From assembly GCF_030124145.1 (NCBI RefSeq), contig NZ_JASKMS010000010.1, positions 186,001 to 250,000 on the forward strand: DNA of 64,000 nt, in the 5' to 3' direction. The position numbers and the translations under genes are program-made. Positions 26,139-34,967 of the stretch are shown here, piece by piece. This stretch comes from Streptomyces sp. 378. GTDB taxonomy: Bacteria; Actinomycetota; Actinomycetes; Streptomycetales; Streptomycetaceae. Under the pieces are notes generated by a model, which searched no databases, was not told the DNA's origin, and saw only the letters and a program-made list of their open reading frames with translations. Within the stretch, counting starts at the first letter, position 1. The number at the start of each line of letters is the position of its first letter.

Positions 26139-26636
26139 CTAGAAGCCGCCTCCGCCTCGGTCGCGACGGCCCGCACGCACGGCGATGACCACGCCGACGA
26201 GCAGCAGGAGCAGACCGGCGATGTTCCAGGCCCAGTCGTACGGCGTGACATCCACCCCGTAGCGGATCTGGTGCAAACGCAGCAGTTTGTGGTCGACGAT
26301 CCCGTCGAACAACTGGAACAGGCCCAGGCCCAGGAACAGGCCCGCCCACGCGGAGGACCGGACCAGGGAACGGCGGCGGCGCAGGTCGGCGTAGAGGAAG
26401 AAACCGGCGACCAGGGCCAGCAGCTCGGCACTGTGCAGCAGCCCGTCGGACAGCAGGCCCACGCGGGTGGTGGAACGGTCGTAGAAGTGGTGCCAGCCGA
26501 GGAGCTGGTGGAAGACGATCTCGTCGACCGCCGCCATCACGGCCGCCCCGATCAGCGCGCAGACGGCCATCGACCTCCCGGGTTCGGGCCCGACGCCCGG
26601 GGAGGTGGTCGGCCGGGCCGCTCTCGTCATGGGCAT
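26139..26636 (-). CDS. DUF2243 membrane protein
   Basis: 165 residues from ATG 26636, with CAGGAGG two bases before; an ATG at 26630 has better spacing and may be used. Four predicted helices. The signature is VDEIVFHQLLGWHHFYD, LLSDGLLHSAELLALVAGFF, GLGLFQLFDGIVDHKLLRLH and the His/Asp-bearing loops between them, which suggest metal or haem contact. The family has no proven function but often sits with cytochrome oxidase assembly genes. It is divergent from the gene at 26699 by 62 bases. Confidence 0.85.
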   Translation of the reverse strand: MPMTRAARPTTSPGVGPEPGRSMAVCALIGAAVMAAVDEIVFHQLLGWHHFYDRSTTRVGLLSDGLLHSAELLALVAGFFLYADLRRRRSLVRSSAWAGLFLGLGLFQLFDGIVDHKLLRLHQIRYGVDVTPYDWAWNIAGLLLLLVGVVIAVRAGRRDRGGGGF

Positions 26637-26698
26637 CGCCTCCTGCCGTGGTGCGGGCCCCCGCCGCCCGTCGTCGCGGACGCGGAGGTGACCTGACG

Positions 26699-27256
26699 GT
26701 GCCACCGGGTACCCGCCCCGACATGCTCAAGCGCGCACTGTGGCAGGGGCTGGTCGCCGGTACCGCCGGAGGTGTCGTGATGACCCTCGGTGAGAAGATC
26801 GAGCAGGCCGTCACCGGACGGCCCGACTCCCATGTGCCGGCCCGGGTCCTCCAACGGCTCACCGGCCTGCCCGAACGCCCCGGCGCCCAGCCGCTGCCGG
26901 TCAACTGGGCCATGCACTTCGGCCAGGCCGCCCTGCTCGGCGTGCTGCGGTCGGTCATGGCCCAGTCGGGTCTGCGCGGGCCGTTCGCCTCCGCCCAGTT
27001 CACCGTGGTCCGCCTCACCAACGACCAGATCCTGGAGAACGCCACCGGGGTGGGCGCCCCGCCGCCCACCTGGCCCCGCGGGGAACTCGTCGTGGACGTC
27101 CTGCACAAGACCGTCTACGCGTTCGTCACCGGCGCGGTCGCCGACGCCCTGGCGGCTCGCAACGGCCCCGGGCCCGGACAGCGCCACGCCGCCGCGCGCC
27201 CGGGCCGCCACACCGGTGTCGGACCGCTTCCCCGCAGGCACGCGCACGGCAGGTGA
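26699..27256 (+). CDS. Hypothetical membrane-associated protein
   Basis: 185 residues from GTG 26699, chosen because GGAGGTGA lies seven bases before it; an ATG at 26723 is also possible. It has a hydrophobic helix near the start (LWQGLVAGTAGGVVMTLGEK), another around NWAMHFGQAALLGVLRSVMA and a third at LHKTVYAFVTGAVADAL. This pattern resembles YagU-like or DUF1440-type small membrane proteins. I do not recognise a named family with confidence. The divergent DUF2243 neighbour suggests a shared membrane role. Confidence 0.65.
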   Translation: MPPGTRPDMLKRALWQGLVAGTAGGVVMTLGEKIEQAVTGRPDSHVPARVLQRLTGLPERPGAQPLPVNWAMHFGQAALLGVLRSVMAQSGLRGPFASAQFTVVRLTNDQILENATGVGAPPPTWPRGELVVDVLHKTVYAFVTGAVADALAARNGPGPGQRHAAARPGRHTGVGPLPRRHAHGR

Positions 27257-27327
27257 GCCCGGGCGACGACACGAGGTGCGGCGTCCCGGGCCCGTGTCAC
27301 CGGTCGTGGTTCCGCCCCGGACGCGGC

Positions 27328-29598
27328 TCACCCGTGGAGGTGCCGCGCCAGCCAGTCCGCGGCGGCACGGCGGAACAGCCGCCGGTTGTCCGCACGCAGG
27401 AAGTCGTGCCCCTCGTCGCGCAGGGTCAGGAGTTCGGCGTGGACGCCCCGCTCGCGCGCGGCCCGTACGAACTGCTGCGACTCCCCGGGCGGCACATTGG
27501 TGTCGTGTTCACCGTGGACGGCGAGCAGCGGGGCGCGCAGCGCGTCGACGCGGTTCATCGGCGACAGGGCACGCAGCAGTTCGCCATCGCGCTCCGGGTG
27601 GCCGTACTTGTGCGTCGCCGATTCCGCGATCCAGGGTTCCGTGCCGGCGAAGAAGCTGAGGAAGTCCGACATGCCGCACACCGCGACGCCGGTACGGAAG
27701 AGGTCCGGGTGCCACACGAGCGAGGCGAAGGTCAGATAGCCGCCGTACGAACGGCCCATGACCGCCAGCCGCGTCGGATCGGCGGGGCCCGCCATGACCG
27801 CGTGGGCCGCGCAGTCCGCGACGTCGTCCAGCGCGGCGAAGCGGCCCGCGCCGAGGTCCGCGTCGACGAACGACCGGCCGTGCCCCGACGATCCGCGCAC
27901 GTCGGGGGCGAAGACGTCCAGGCCCCTTCCGGCCAGCTCGTGGTAGAGCGGGTTGAACACCGGACGTTCCTGCTCCTCCGGGCCACCGTGCAGGTGGATC
28001 ACGCAGGGTGCCGGTTCGCCCGGGGAACGTCCCGGCGCCCTGTAGTACCAGCCGCTCAGGGGCAGTCCGTCCCGCGCCGTCAGCCGCAGGGGGACGGGAC
28101 GTACCGGTGGGTGGCCCGGCGGAACGGCGTCCGCGTCCCGGGCCGACCAGGGGGTGCGGAGCAGGGACACGCCTTCGTGGGCCCACCAGACGCCCGGCCG
28201 GCGCTGCGACCCGGACAGGGCGAGCAGCAGCCGCCCGGCACCGGCGGCACTCACGCGCGTGACGACCTCGTGGGGCAGGGCGAGGGGCCTGGCCGGGCCC
28301 GTGCTGTCCGCCGTCCGCCCGGTCGGGAAGGTCTCGACGAGTTCCAGCTGGCTCGCGCCCTGCGCGTTCCACGCCAGTGCGGCCGTGCGGCCGTCGTGCG
28401 CCAGGGACAGGAGTTCCAGGTCGCTGCCCTCGCGTTCCGCCACGACGGACACCCCGCGCGGCCCTCCGTCGGCGTCCAGAGCGACTTCGAGGAGAGCCGC
28501 GTACTCGCGGTCGGCGTTGCTGCGCAGCCACAGCGTCCGGCCCTCGGGTGAGAACCGGCCGATCCACGGGTCGCCGTCGGCCACCGGCATCGCGAAGGTG
28601 GCCACCGAGTCGGCGGTGCGCCGCACGACCGCCTCCCGCCGTCCGCGCGGCCCCCGGCGCAGCAGCACGAGTGCGCCGTCGTGGCTGAGGTCACACGCCC
28701 GCAGGGAGGCGGCGTGCGTCTCGGTGGTCAGCAGCACGGGGGACGCCAGGCCGTCGGGGTCGATCAGGTAGACCGACAGGCCCCCGTCGGGCCGGGCCGC
28801 CGGAGTCCCCGCCGAGAGGCCCGCCGGTGACCCTTCCGCCGCCGCCGGGGCGCTTTCGTGCGCCGACGAGGCGGCGTCGGCCCCGGGAGCCCCGTCGTAC
28901 ACGGCAGCCCCGTCGTACACGGCCGCGCCCAGGAGCCGCACACCTCCGTCCCGGTCCGGCCGGCCGGCCGCCGGGCGGGCCCCGGCGAGCAGGCCGTCCG
29001 GCGAGCCGTGGCCGGACAGGGCCAGGCCCGCGAACCCCGGGGACGCGGTGGCCGACGGGGCCGCGACGGTGACGGCGACGGCCGAGCCGTCGTGCGCCCA
29101 GCACCCCAGATAGGCGGAACTGGCCGGATCGGCCCCCGCCAGGATGCGGCGGCCGGTGCCGTCGGGCCGGACGCACAGCACCCGTGAGTGCTCACCGCCG
29201 CCCGGCGCGGTGGTGTACGCGATCCAGCGTCCGTCCGGTGACCAGGAGACCTCTTTGACGGGGTCGGGCGAGGAGTCGAGCAGACGCACCTCCTCGCCGC
29301 CGACGGGACCGGCCCAGAGCTGGGGGACGCCGCCCCGGTCGCAGATGAAGGCCGTCTCGGTGCCGTCGGCGTCGGCGGAGGGGTACCAGCAGCCGTGCGC
29401 GCGCAGCCGCGTGACCGCGTCCTGCGGGCCCCCCGCGTCCGGCAGCAGTACCGGAGCGGGGGCGGCCTCCCGGGCGGCGACGGACAGGTCCCCCGCCCGG
29501 GTGTCCGGGGGCGGCCCGGGCGGGGGACCGGGCCGCCCGGAGCGCGCGAGCGGGGACGTCGGATCGTACGCCGTCCGCACGCCCTCGCCGTCGGTCAT
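27328..29598 (-). CDS. S9 family prolyl oligopeptidase-like peptidase
   Basis: 756 residues from ATG 29598. The N-terminal two thirds form a WD40-like beta-propeller (repeats such as DPVKEVSWSPDGRWIAYTTA). The C-terminal alpha/beta hydrolase has HLHGGPEEQERPVFNPLYHE, the Ser elbow GRSYGGYLTF, the Asp in HGEHDTNVPPGES and the His in LRDEGHDFLRADN. S9 enzymes cut short peptides. The start codon overlaps the amidotransferase stop as ATGA, so the two are translationally coupled and the peptide substrate is probably linked to the dipeptide-amide that gene makes. No signal peptide, so cytosolic. Confidence 0.9.
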   Translation of the reverse strand: MTDGEGVRTAYDPTSPLARSGRPGPPPGPPPDTRAGDLSVAAREAAPAPVLLPDAGGPQDAVTRLRAHGCWYPSADADGTETAFICDRGGVPQLWAGPVGGEEVRLLDSSPDPVKEVSWSPDGRWIAYTTAPGGGEHSRVLCVRPDGTGRRILAGADPASSAYLGCWAHDGSAVAVTVAAPSATASPGFAGLALSGHGSPDGLLAGARPAAGRPDRDGGVRLLGAAVYDGAAVYDGAPGADAASSAHESAPAAAEGSPAGLSAGTPAARPDGGLSVYLIDPDGLASPVLLTTETHAASLRACDLSHDGALVLLRRGPRGRREAVVRRTADSVATFAMPVADGDPWIGRFSPEGRTLWLRSNADREYAALLEVALDADGGPRGVSVVAEREGSDLELLSLAHDGRTAALAWNAQGASQLELVETFPTGRTADSTGPARPLALPHEVVTRVSAAGAGRLLLALSGSQRRPGVWWAHEGVSLLRTPWSARDADAVPPGHPPVRPVPLRLTARDGLPLSGWYYRAPGRSPGEPAPCVIHLHGGPEEQERPVFNPLYHELAGRGLDVFAPDVRGSSGHGRSFVDADLGAGRFAALDDVADCAAHAVMAGPADPTRLAVMGRSYGGYLTFASLVWHPDLFRTGVAVCGMSDFLSFFAGTEPWIAESATHKYGHPERDGELLRALSPMNRVDALRAPLLAVHGEHDTNVPPGESQQFVRAARERGVHAELLTLRDEGHDFLRADNRRLFRRAAADWLARHLHG

Positions 29599-31379
29599 GT
29601 GATCCCGTGGGTCTGCAGCCATATCTCCAGCAAAGCGATCTGCCACAGGGCGTTCGCACCCCGCTTGGTCCGGTGCTCGTCGGGCGCCGCGAGCAGCCGG
29701 GCCACGTACGGCTCCTGGAACAGGCCGCGCCGTTTCGCCTCGGGTGCCTCGAGCGCCTCCCGTACTCGTTCCAGCACCGGGCCCGCCATATGCGTGATGG
29801 CCGGAACCGGGAAGTAGCCCTTGGGACGGTCGACGACCTCCAGGGGGAGGAGCTTGCGGCCCGCCTCCTTCAGCACGCCCTTGCCGCCGTCGGCCAGTTT
29901 GGGTTCCGGCGGGCAGGCCGCCGCCAGCTCCACCAGTTCGTGGTCGAGGAACGGCACCCGGGCCTCCAGGCCCCAGGCCATGGTCATGTTGTCGACCCGC
30001 TTGACGGGGTCGTCGACCAGCATCACGTGCGTGTCCAGTCGCAGGGCCGCGTCCAGCGCGGTCTCGGCCCCGGGGACCGCCATGTGCTCGCGCACGAAGC
30101 GGCCGGAGACGTCGTCCCCGGTCAGCAGGTCCGGACGGAGCATGCCGGCGAGGTCGGCGTGCGGCCGGTCGAAGTAGGTCGCCGCGTACTGCTCGGGTTC
30201 GTCCTCGCGCGCTACCCCGGCCAGTTCCGGATACCAGTGGTAACCGGCGAAGACCTCGTCGGCGCCCTGCCCGCTCTGGACGACCTTGACCTCTTGGGAC
30301 ACCTGCTCGGACAGCAGATGGAAGGCGACCACGTCGTGGCTGATCATCGGTTCGCTCATGGCCGCGATCGCACCGTCCAGCGCCGTGGACACCCGGTCGG
30401 AGGGAACCATCAGCCGACGGTGGTCGGTGCCGAACTCGCGTGCCACCAGGTCCGAGAACCGGAACTCGTCACCCTGCTGCCCGCCCTCCGACTCGAACCC
30501 GACGCTGAACGTCCTCAGGTCGTGCTGGCCCTCGTCGGCGAGCAGCCCGACGATGAGGCTGGAGTCCAGGCCGCCGGAGAGCAGGACACCCACCGGTACG
30601 TCGGACACCATGCGGCGGCGCACCGCCGTGCGCAGCGCTTCGAGCACGGCGTCACGCCACTCGTCCGGGCCCATGCCGGCGTGCTCGGGCCGACGCCTGT
30701 AGGAGGGCTGCCAGTAGCGGAGGTCGCGGTGGGTGCCGTCCGGCTCGACGACCCGCACGGTGGCCGGAGGGAGCTTGCGCACGCCGTTGAGGATGGTGTG
30801 CGGCGCCGGGACCGTCGCGTGCCAGCTCAGGTAGTGGTGCAGGGCCACCGGGTCGAGTGAGGTGTCCACGTCCCCGGCGGCGACGAGGGCGGGCAGTGTC
30901 GACGCGAACCGCAGTCGGCCCGGCGTCCGCGCCAGGTACAGGGGTTTGATCCCGAGCCGGTCGCGAGCCAGGACGACCCGGCCGGTCCGGTGCTCGACGA
31001 CGGCGAAGGCGAACATGCCGTGGAAGTGCTCGACGCAGGCCGTTCCCCACTCCAGGTAGGCGTTGAGCACCACCTCGGTGTCCGAGGTGGACGTGAAGCG
31101 GTACCCGAGGCCGCGCAGTTCCTCGCGCAGTTGCGGATAGTTGTACACACAGCCGTTGAAGACACCGGTGACCTGCCCGCGGGCGTCGGTCATCGGCTGG
31201 GCCCCCTGGTCCGACAGGTCGATGATCTTCAACCGCCGGTGCCCCAGGGCGACCGCGCCCCGTGTCCAGGTTCCCTCCCCGTCGGGCCCACGGGCGGCGA
31301 GCGGGCCGCTCATGCGCTCGACGGCCGTCAGATCGGCCGGGCCGCCGTCGAAGCGGATCTCCCCGCTCAGCCCGCACAT
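29595..31379 (-). CDS. asnO: Asparagine synthase-like NAGGN amidotransferase
   Basis: 594 residues from ATG 31379, with GGGAGG ahead. Cys2 of MCGLSGEIRFDGG is the class II glutaminase nucleophile. The synthetase half has the PP-loop GVLLSGGLDSSLIVGLL, then VVQSGQGADEVFAGYHWYP and the C-terminal KRGANALWQIALLEIWLQTH. The detailed pattern (LSWHATVPAPHTILNGVRKL; FSVGFESEGGQQGDEFRFSD) is that of N-acetylglutaminylglutamine amidotransferase rather than AsnB. That enzyme amidates N-acetylglutaminylglutamine to give the osmoprotectant NAGGN. The classical partner, the GNAT/ATP-grasp synthetase, is not in the window; a YbdK-like ligase lies upstream and an S9 peptidase downstream. Confidence 0.88.
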   Translation of the reverse strand: MCGLSGEIRFDGGPADLTAVERMSGPLAARGPDGEGTWTRGAVALGHRRLKIIDLSDQGAQPMTDARGQVTGVFNGCVYNYPQLREELRGLGYRFTSTSDTEVVLNAYLEWGTACVEHFHGMFAFAVVEHRTGRVVLARDRLGIKPLYLARTPGRLRFASTLPALVAAGDVDTSLDPVALHHYLSWHATVPAPHTILNGVRKLPPATVRVVEPDGTHRDLRYWQPSYRRRPEHAGMGPDEWRDAVLEALRTAVRRRMVSDVPVGVLLSGGLDSSLIVGLLADEGQHDLRTFSVGFESEGGQQGDEFRFSDLVAREFGTDHRRLMVPSDRVSTALDGAIAAMSEPMISHDVVAFHLLSEQVSQEVKVVQSGQGADEVFAGYHWYPELAGVAREDEPEQYAATYFDRPHADLAGMLRPDLLTGDDVSGRFVREHMAVPGAETALDAALRLDTHVMLVDDPVKRVDNMTMAWGLEARVPFLDHELVELAAACPPEPKLADGGKGVLKEAGRKLLPLEVVDRPKGYFPVPAITHMAGPVLERVREALEAPEAKRRGLFQEPYVARLLAAPDEHRTKRGANALWQIALLEIWLQTHGIT

Positions 31380-31899
31380 GACATCCCGCCTCCCTTCCGT
31401 TGACCGGCGGTCACGCGCGGCCGGTGCACCGACGCGCCCCCTCCGGCGAGGACCGGGACGGTTCTGCGAGGCATGACGAAACCCTTTCTGCTCTTCTGCT
31501 CAGGACGGGAACCGAGTCGTACCGCTGCGCGGCGGGCGAAGGCGGCGCCCCTTGCCGGGCGCACCGGCGGCGCGGCACGGCGGCCCCGGCGTGATGTGCA
31601 CCGGTACCTCGGTGGCCGATGGGGCCGGACATCCCCGGACCGGGCCGGAGGCACGCTCCGCGAACCCCTCTCCCCTGTGCGTGCCCATGCTCACGGTCAC
31701 TCCCAGGGATGCCGGGCGCTGCCCCCGAGGCCCGTCCCGGCACCGGACTGTCGCGGTGCTCTGTGCCGTCTTCTGGGTTCCCCAACCATGAGCGGATAAG
31801 CCGGACGCTCACTGTTCGCACCACCGGCCTCAGGAGTGCGCACGCGCGTCGGCGACGACTCGCCCGGTCAGGGCGCCGTCCGGGCACCGTGCCGAGCGG
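31380..31899. other. Intergenic region upstream of the amidotransferase, no gene seen
   Basis: 520 bases between the YbdK-like gene's stop and the amidotransferase start, both on the minus strand. Open frames here are GC artefacts with Arg/Pro/Ala composition. No GGGTAC/T stress-promoter motif or palindrome is evident. The amidotransferase promoter should be here. Confidence 0.45.
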
Positions 31900-32997
31900 T
31901 CAGGGGGTGGTGCTCTCGTCGACGATCAGGTGCATGACCGCGGGGAGACCGCCTTCCGACAGTGCGGCACGCTGCCGGTCGGCGCCGGTGCCGTGGCGCA
32001 GCAGCCGGTGGACCAGGGCCGTGACCTGCCGGGTGTCACCGGCCGCGTCGAGCGCGGGAGCCACATGCCGCAGGAGCCGGCACAGCACGTCCCCGGCACG
32101 TCGTTCGCCGTCGCTCGGGTCGATCAAGGTGTCGCCGAGACCGTGCCGGGCCGCGTGCCACATGCAGGCGTGCAGCAGTTCGGGCGCGCAGTCCGCGGCG
32201 GGCGCCCGGTCGGCGGTCGCTTCCGCGAGGGCGGTCGACACCAGGGCACGGACGACGCCGGCGCACATGACCGCCTCGTCCGCGCGCAGCTGGACGTCCA
32301 TGCAGCGCACCTCGATCGTGGGGTACCGCTCGGAAAGTCGCGCCTGCCAGTACACCTGGCCGGTGTCCGAGATCAGGCCGCTCTCCACCAGGTGCTGGAT
32401 CCGCCGCTCGTAGTCCGCGGCGTCGCGGAAGACCGGAGGCACACCGGCCACCGGCCACCGATTGAAGATCATTGTGCGCCAGCTCGCGAACCCGGTGTCG
32501 TGACCGTCCCACAGCGGAGAGTTCGCCGACATCGCCGTGAGGACCGGCAGCCACAGCCGGACACGGTTCAGGATCTCGACACCCGCCTCCCGGCTGGGCA
32601 CGCCGACGTGCACGTGCATGCCGTTGACCAGTTGTTCTGCCACGAGCTGCGGTGCCTGCGCGACCATGGCCCGGTAGCGGGCGCGGTCGGTGACCGCCAC
32701 GGGGCGCCCGTCGCGCAGCGGTGGCGTCGCACAGGCCGACATCCGGCACCCGTGCTCCTCGGCCGCCGCCCCGACCGCGTGCCGAAGGCGCAGCAGGTGC
32801 CCACCGACCTCGTCGAGTGTGTCGCACACCGGCGTCACCACCTCGACCTGCGCCTGAAGCAGTTCGGACTGCACCTCCTGCTCGCCCACGCACCGGGCCT
32901 GGCCGGCCGCCATACAGACCTTCTCCGCCTGTGGTGCCGGGAACCCCGATATGGTGTCGACCAGCAGGTACTCCTCTTCCACGCCGACCGTCGTCAT
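31900..32997 (-). CDS. YbdK-like carboxylate-amine ligase (glutamate-cysteine ligase 2 family)
   Basis: 365 residues from ATG 32997. The start TTVGVEEEYLLVD with its acidic metal-binding cluster, then EVQSELLQAQVEVVTPVCDT, the His motif GMHVHVGVPSREAGVEILNR and LSERYPTIEVRCMDVQLRAD define the GCS2/YbdK family. These enzymes couple a glutamate-type carboxylate to an amine with ATP. It lies upstream of the NAGGN-type amidotransferase on the same strand, separated by 520 bases, and may supply a gamma-glutamyl or dipeptide substrate. Native substrate unknown; glutamate-cysteine ligase activity in the family is usually weak. Confidence 0.88.
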   Translation of the reverse strand: MTTVGVEEEYLLVDTISGFPAPQAEKVCMAAGQARCVGEQEVQSELLQAQVEVVTPVCDTLDEVGGHLLRLRHAVGAAAEEHGCRMSACATPPLRDGRPVAVTDRARYRAMVAQAPQLVAEQLVNGMHVHVGVPSREAGVEILNRVRLWLPVLTAMSANSPLWDGHDTGFASWRTMIFNRWPVAGVPPVFRDAADYERRIQHLVESGLISDTGQVYWQARLSERYPTIEVRCMDVQLRADEAVMCAGVVRALVSTALAEATADRAPAADCAPELLHACMWHAARHGLGDTLIDPSDGERRAGDVLCRLLRHVAPALDAAGDTRQVTALVHRLLRHGTGADRQRAALSEGGLPAVMHLIVDESTTP

Positions 32998-33408
32998 CGA
33001 CCGCCCTCTGCTTCCTCGCGGCCGCGCACGGCTCGCGATCCTCCGACGCCCGACGCGGTGCGGATCGCCTCGGCGAGGCGCCCGCCCTGGGGCTGACACC
33101 GAGTGCCGCAACCGCTTCATCACAAACCCCTCACGGTTGAGGAGGTACGGCGCCGATGGCGCGAAGCCGAGGCCGGGTTCTGCACCCGGGGGCGTGCGGG
33201 CGACACGTAGGAGATGTCGAGATCCGGGCTCTGGTGCGGACGCAGCGGCAAGGGGCGCGGACCCGCCGGAGCGGACGGGCGCGGGACGGCGAGCCCCGTG
33301 CTAGCCTCGGCTGTTTGCATCGTCGGGTGCTCCGTCCGGTGCCCCTGGCTGGTGACCGGGTCCCGGCCGCGCCCTCCTCGGTACGGTCTCTTCCGAGGAA
33401 GGCTTTCT
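32998..33408. other. Divergent promoter region, no gene seen
   Basis: 411 bases between the YbdK-like gene and the divergently transcribed helicase. Frames are open in several phases but look non-coding. I see no clear palindrome. Cold- or stress-induced helicase leaders are often long, which could account for the space. Confidence 0.4.
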
Positions 33409-34833
33409 GTGAGCAGTGAATCAGCACGTGTCGACGTCCGGCGGCAGGACGATGCGGCCGAGGTGGCAGACGCCGCTTCGGGGCTGCCCGCGGTGACGTC
33501 CTTCGCGCGGCTGGGGCTGCCGGCCGCGGTTCTGCGGGCGCTCGACGAGCACGGTGTGACGGTGCCCTTCCCCATCCAGGCGGCGGCGCTGCCGAACGCG
33601 CTCGCGGGACGGGACGTCCTGGGCCGGGGCCGTACCGGGTCCGGCAAGACGCTCGCCTTCGGTCTGGGGATGCTCGTCCGGACGGCAGGGCGGCGCGCGC
33701 AGCCCAAAGAGCCGCTGGCGCTCGTGCTGGTGCCCACCCGGGAGCTGGCGCAGCAGGTCGGTGAGGCGCTCACCCCGTACGCCGAGGCACTGCGGCTGCG
33801 GCTCACGACCGTGGTGGGCGGTGTGTCCATCGGACGGCAGGCCGCCGCGCTGCGGGACGGTGCCGAGATCGTCATCGCCACGCCCGGCCGGCTGCACGAC
33901 CTCATCGAGCGCAGGGACTGCCGACTGGGCCGGGTGCGCATCACGGTCCTGGACGAGGCCGACCAGATGTGCGACCTGGGGTTCCTGCCGCAGGTCACCG
34001 AGATCCTGGACCAGGTGCGTCCGGACGGGCAGCGGATGCTGTTCTCCGCCACCCTCGACCGCGACGTCGACGAGCTCGTGCAGCGCTACCTGCGTGATCC
34101 GGCCGTCCACTCCGTCGACCCCTCGTCGAGCGCCGGGTCCGCGATCGAGCACCACGTCTTCGTCGTGCACGGCCCGGACCGATACGCGGTGACCACGGAG
34201 ATCGCCGCCCGTGACGGCCGCGTCCTGCTGTTCCTGGACTCCAAGCACGGCGTCGACCAGCTCACACGGCATCTGCGGGCCAACGGTGTGGCCGCCGCAG
34301 CCCTGCACAGCGGCAAGTCCCAGCCGCAGCGCACCCGCACCCTCGCCCAGTTCAGGAACGGGCAGGTCACCTCGCTGGTGGCGACGAACGTCGCCGCACG
34401 CGGCCTGCACGTCGACGACCTCGATCTCGTGGTCAACGTCGACCCGGCCACCGACCCCAAGGACTACCTTCACCGCGCGGGCCGCACGGCTCGGGCCGGC
34501 CGCTCCGGCACCGTCGTCACCCTCGCCCTGTCGGGACAGCGCCGCGAGACGAGCCAGGTCATGACGGACGCCGGTGTTGCTCCCAAGGTCACCAAAGTGC
34601 GCTCCGGCGAGGCGGAGTTGAGCCGCATCACCGGCGCCAGGGCCCCCTCGGGAGAGCCTCTCGACGGCGGGCCGGCCGCATCCCGCCCCAAGAACCACAA
34701 CGCCCCGTTCCGCGGCCTGGGCAGCGCCAAGGACCCGAAGAGCGGCTCCGGCGGCAGGCCGTCGCGCAAGAGCAGCGAGGCCCGCAAGCTCGCGGAGGCC
34801 CGCAAGGCGGCCCGGGTGCGGCGCGGCGGCTGA
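33409..34833 (+). CDS. DEAD-box RNA helicase
   Basis: 474 residues from GTG 33409, with GAGGAAGG six bases upstream. Motifs in order: Q motif (FPIQAAALP), I GRTGSGKTLAFGL (Gly-Arg in place of the usual Ala-Gln), Ia VPTRELAQQV, Ib TPGRLHDL, II LDEADQM, III FSATLD, IV VLLFLDSKHGVDQL, V ATNVAARGLHVDDLDLVVNV, VI HRAGRTARAG. The C-terminal 80 residues are a basic, Ser/Gly/Lys-rich tail (ARKLAEARKAARVRRGG) that probably binds RNA. It remodels RNA or ribosome intermediates using ATP. Monocistronic; it ends at a strong bidirectional terminator shared with the GH62 gene. Confidence 0.94.
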   Translation: MSSESARVDVRRQDDAAEVADAASGLPAVTSFARLGLPAAVLRALDEHGVTVPFPIQAAALPNALAGRDVLGRGRTGSGKTLAFGLGMLVRTAGRRAQPKEPLALVLVPTRELAQQVGEALTPYAEALRLRLTTVVGGVSIGRQAAALRDGAEIVIATPGRLHDLIERRDCRLGRVRITVLDEADQMCDLGFLPQVTEILDQVRPDGQRMLFSATLDRDVDELVQRYLRDPAVHSVDPSSSAGSAIEHHVFVVHGPDRYAVTTEIAARDGRVLLFLDSKHGVDQLTRHLRANGVAAAALHSGKSQPQRTRTLAQFRNGQVTSLVATNVAARGLHVDDLDLVVNVDPATDPKDYLHRAGRTARAGRSGTVVTLALSGQRRETSQVMTDAGVAPKVTKVRSGEAELSRITGARAPSGEPLDGGPAASRPKNHNAPFRGLGSAKDPKSGSGGRPSRKSSEARKLAEARKAARVRRGG

Positions 34834-34872
34834 GCCGGGCTTCGCGGACCTGCCGCCGACCGACTTCGGCGA

Positions 34873-34901
34873 GCGGGGCTCGGCCTTCCGCCGAGCCCCG
34901 C
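34873..34901. terminator. Bidirectional terminator between helicase and GH62
   Basis: GCGGGGCTCGG (34873-34883) pairs perfectly with CCGAGCCCCGC (34891-34901) around the 7-base loop CCTTCCG. It lies between the convergent helicase and arabinofuranosidase genes. Confidence 0.8.
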
Positions 34902-34967
34902 CACGCCGGCTCCCTACGGAGCCTGCAACGCGGTCCGGCCCCTACGGAACCGGACCATGTCACGCCG

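Noticed and set aside
26709..26732. GGGTAC with GNNT spacing as a sigma-B promoter for the DUF2243 gene
   Set aside because: GGGTACCC is itself palindromic and lies inside the divergent coding sequence; the GNNT half is met by chance in about one case in five.
27257..27327. GCCCGGG/CCCGGGC repeat as terminator between convergent genes
   Set aside because: The arms are short, self-palindromic and 21 bases apart, so pairing is expected by chance at this GC content.
31367..31654. Small minus-strand ORF overlapping the amidotransferase start
   Set aside because: It lacks a ribosome site, ends just inside the amidotransferase gene, and has low-complexity Arg/Pro composition.
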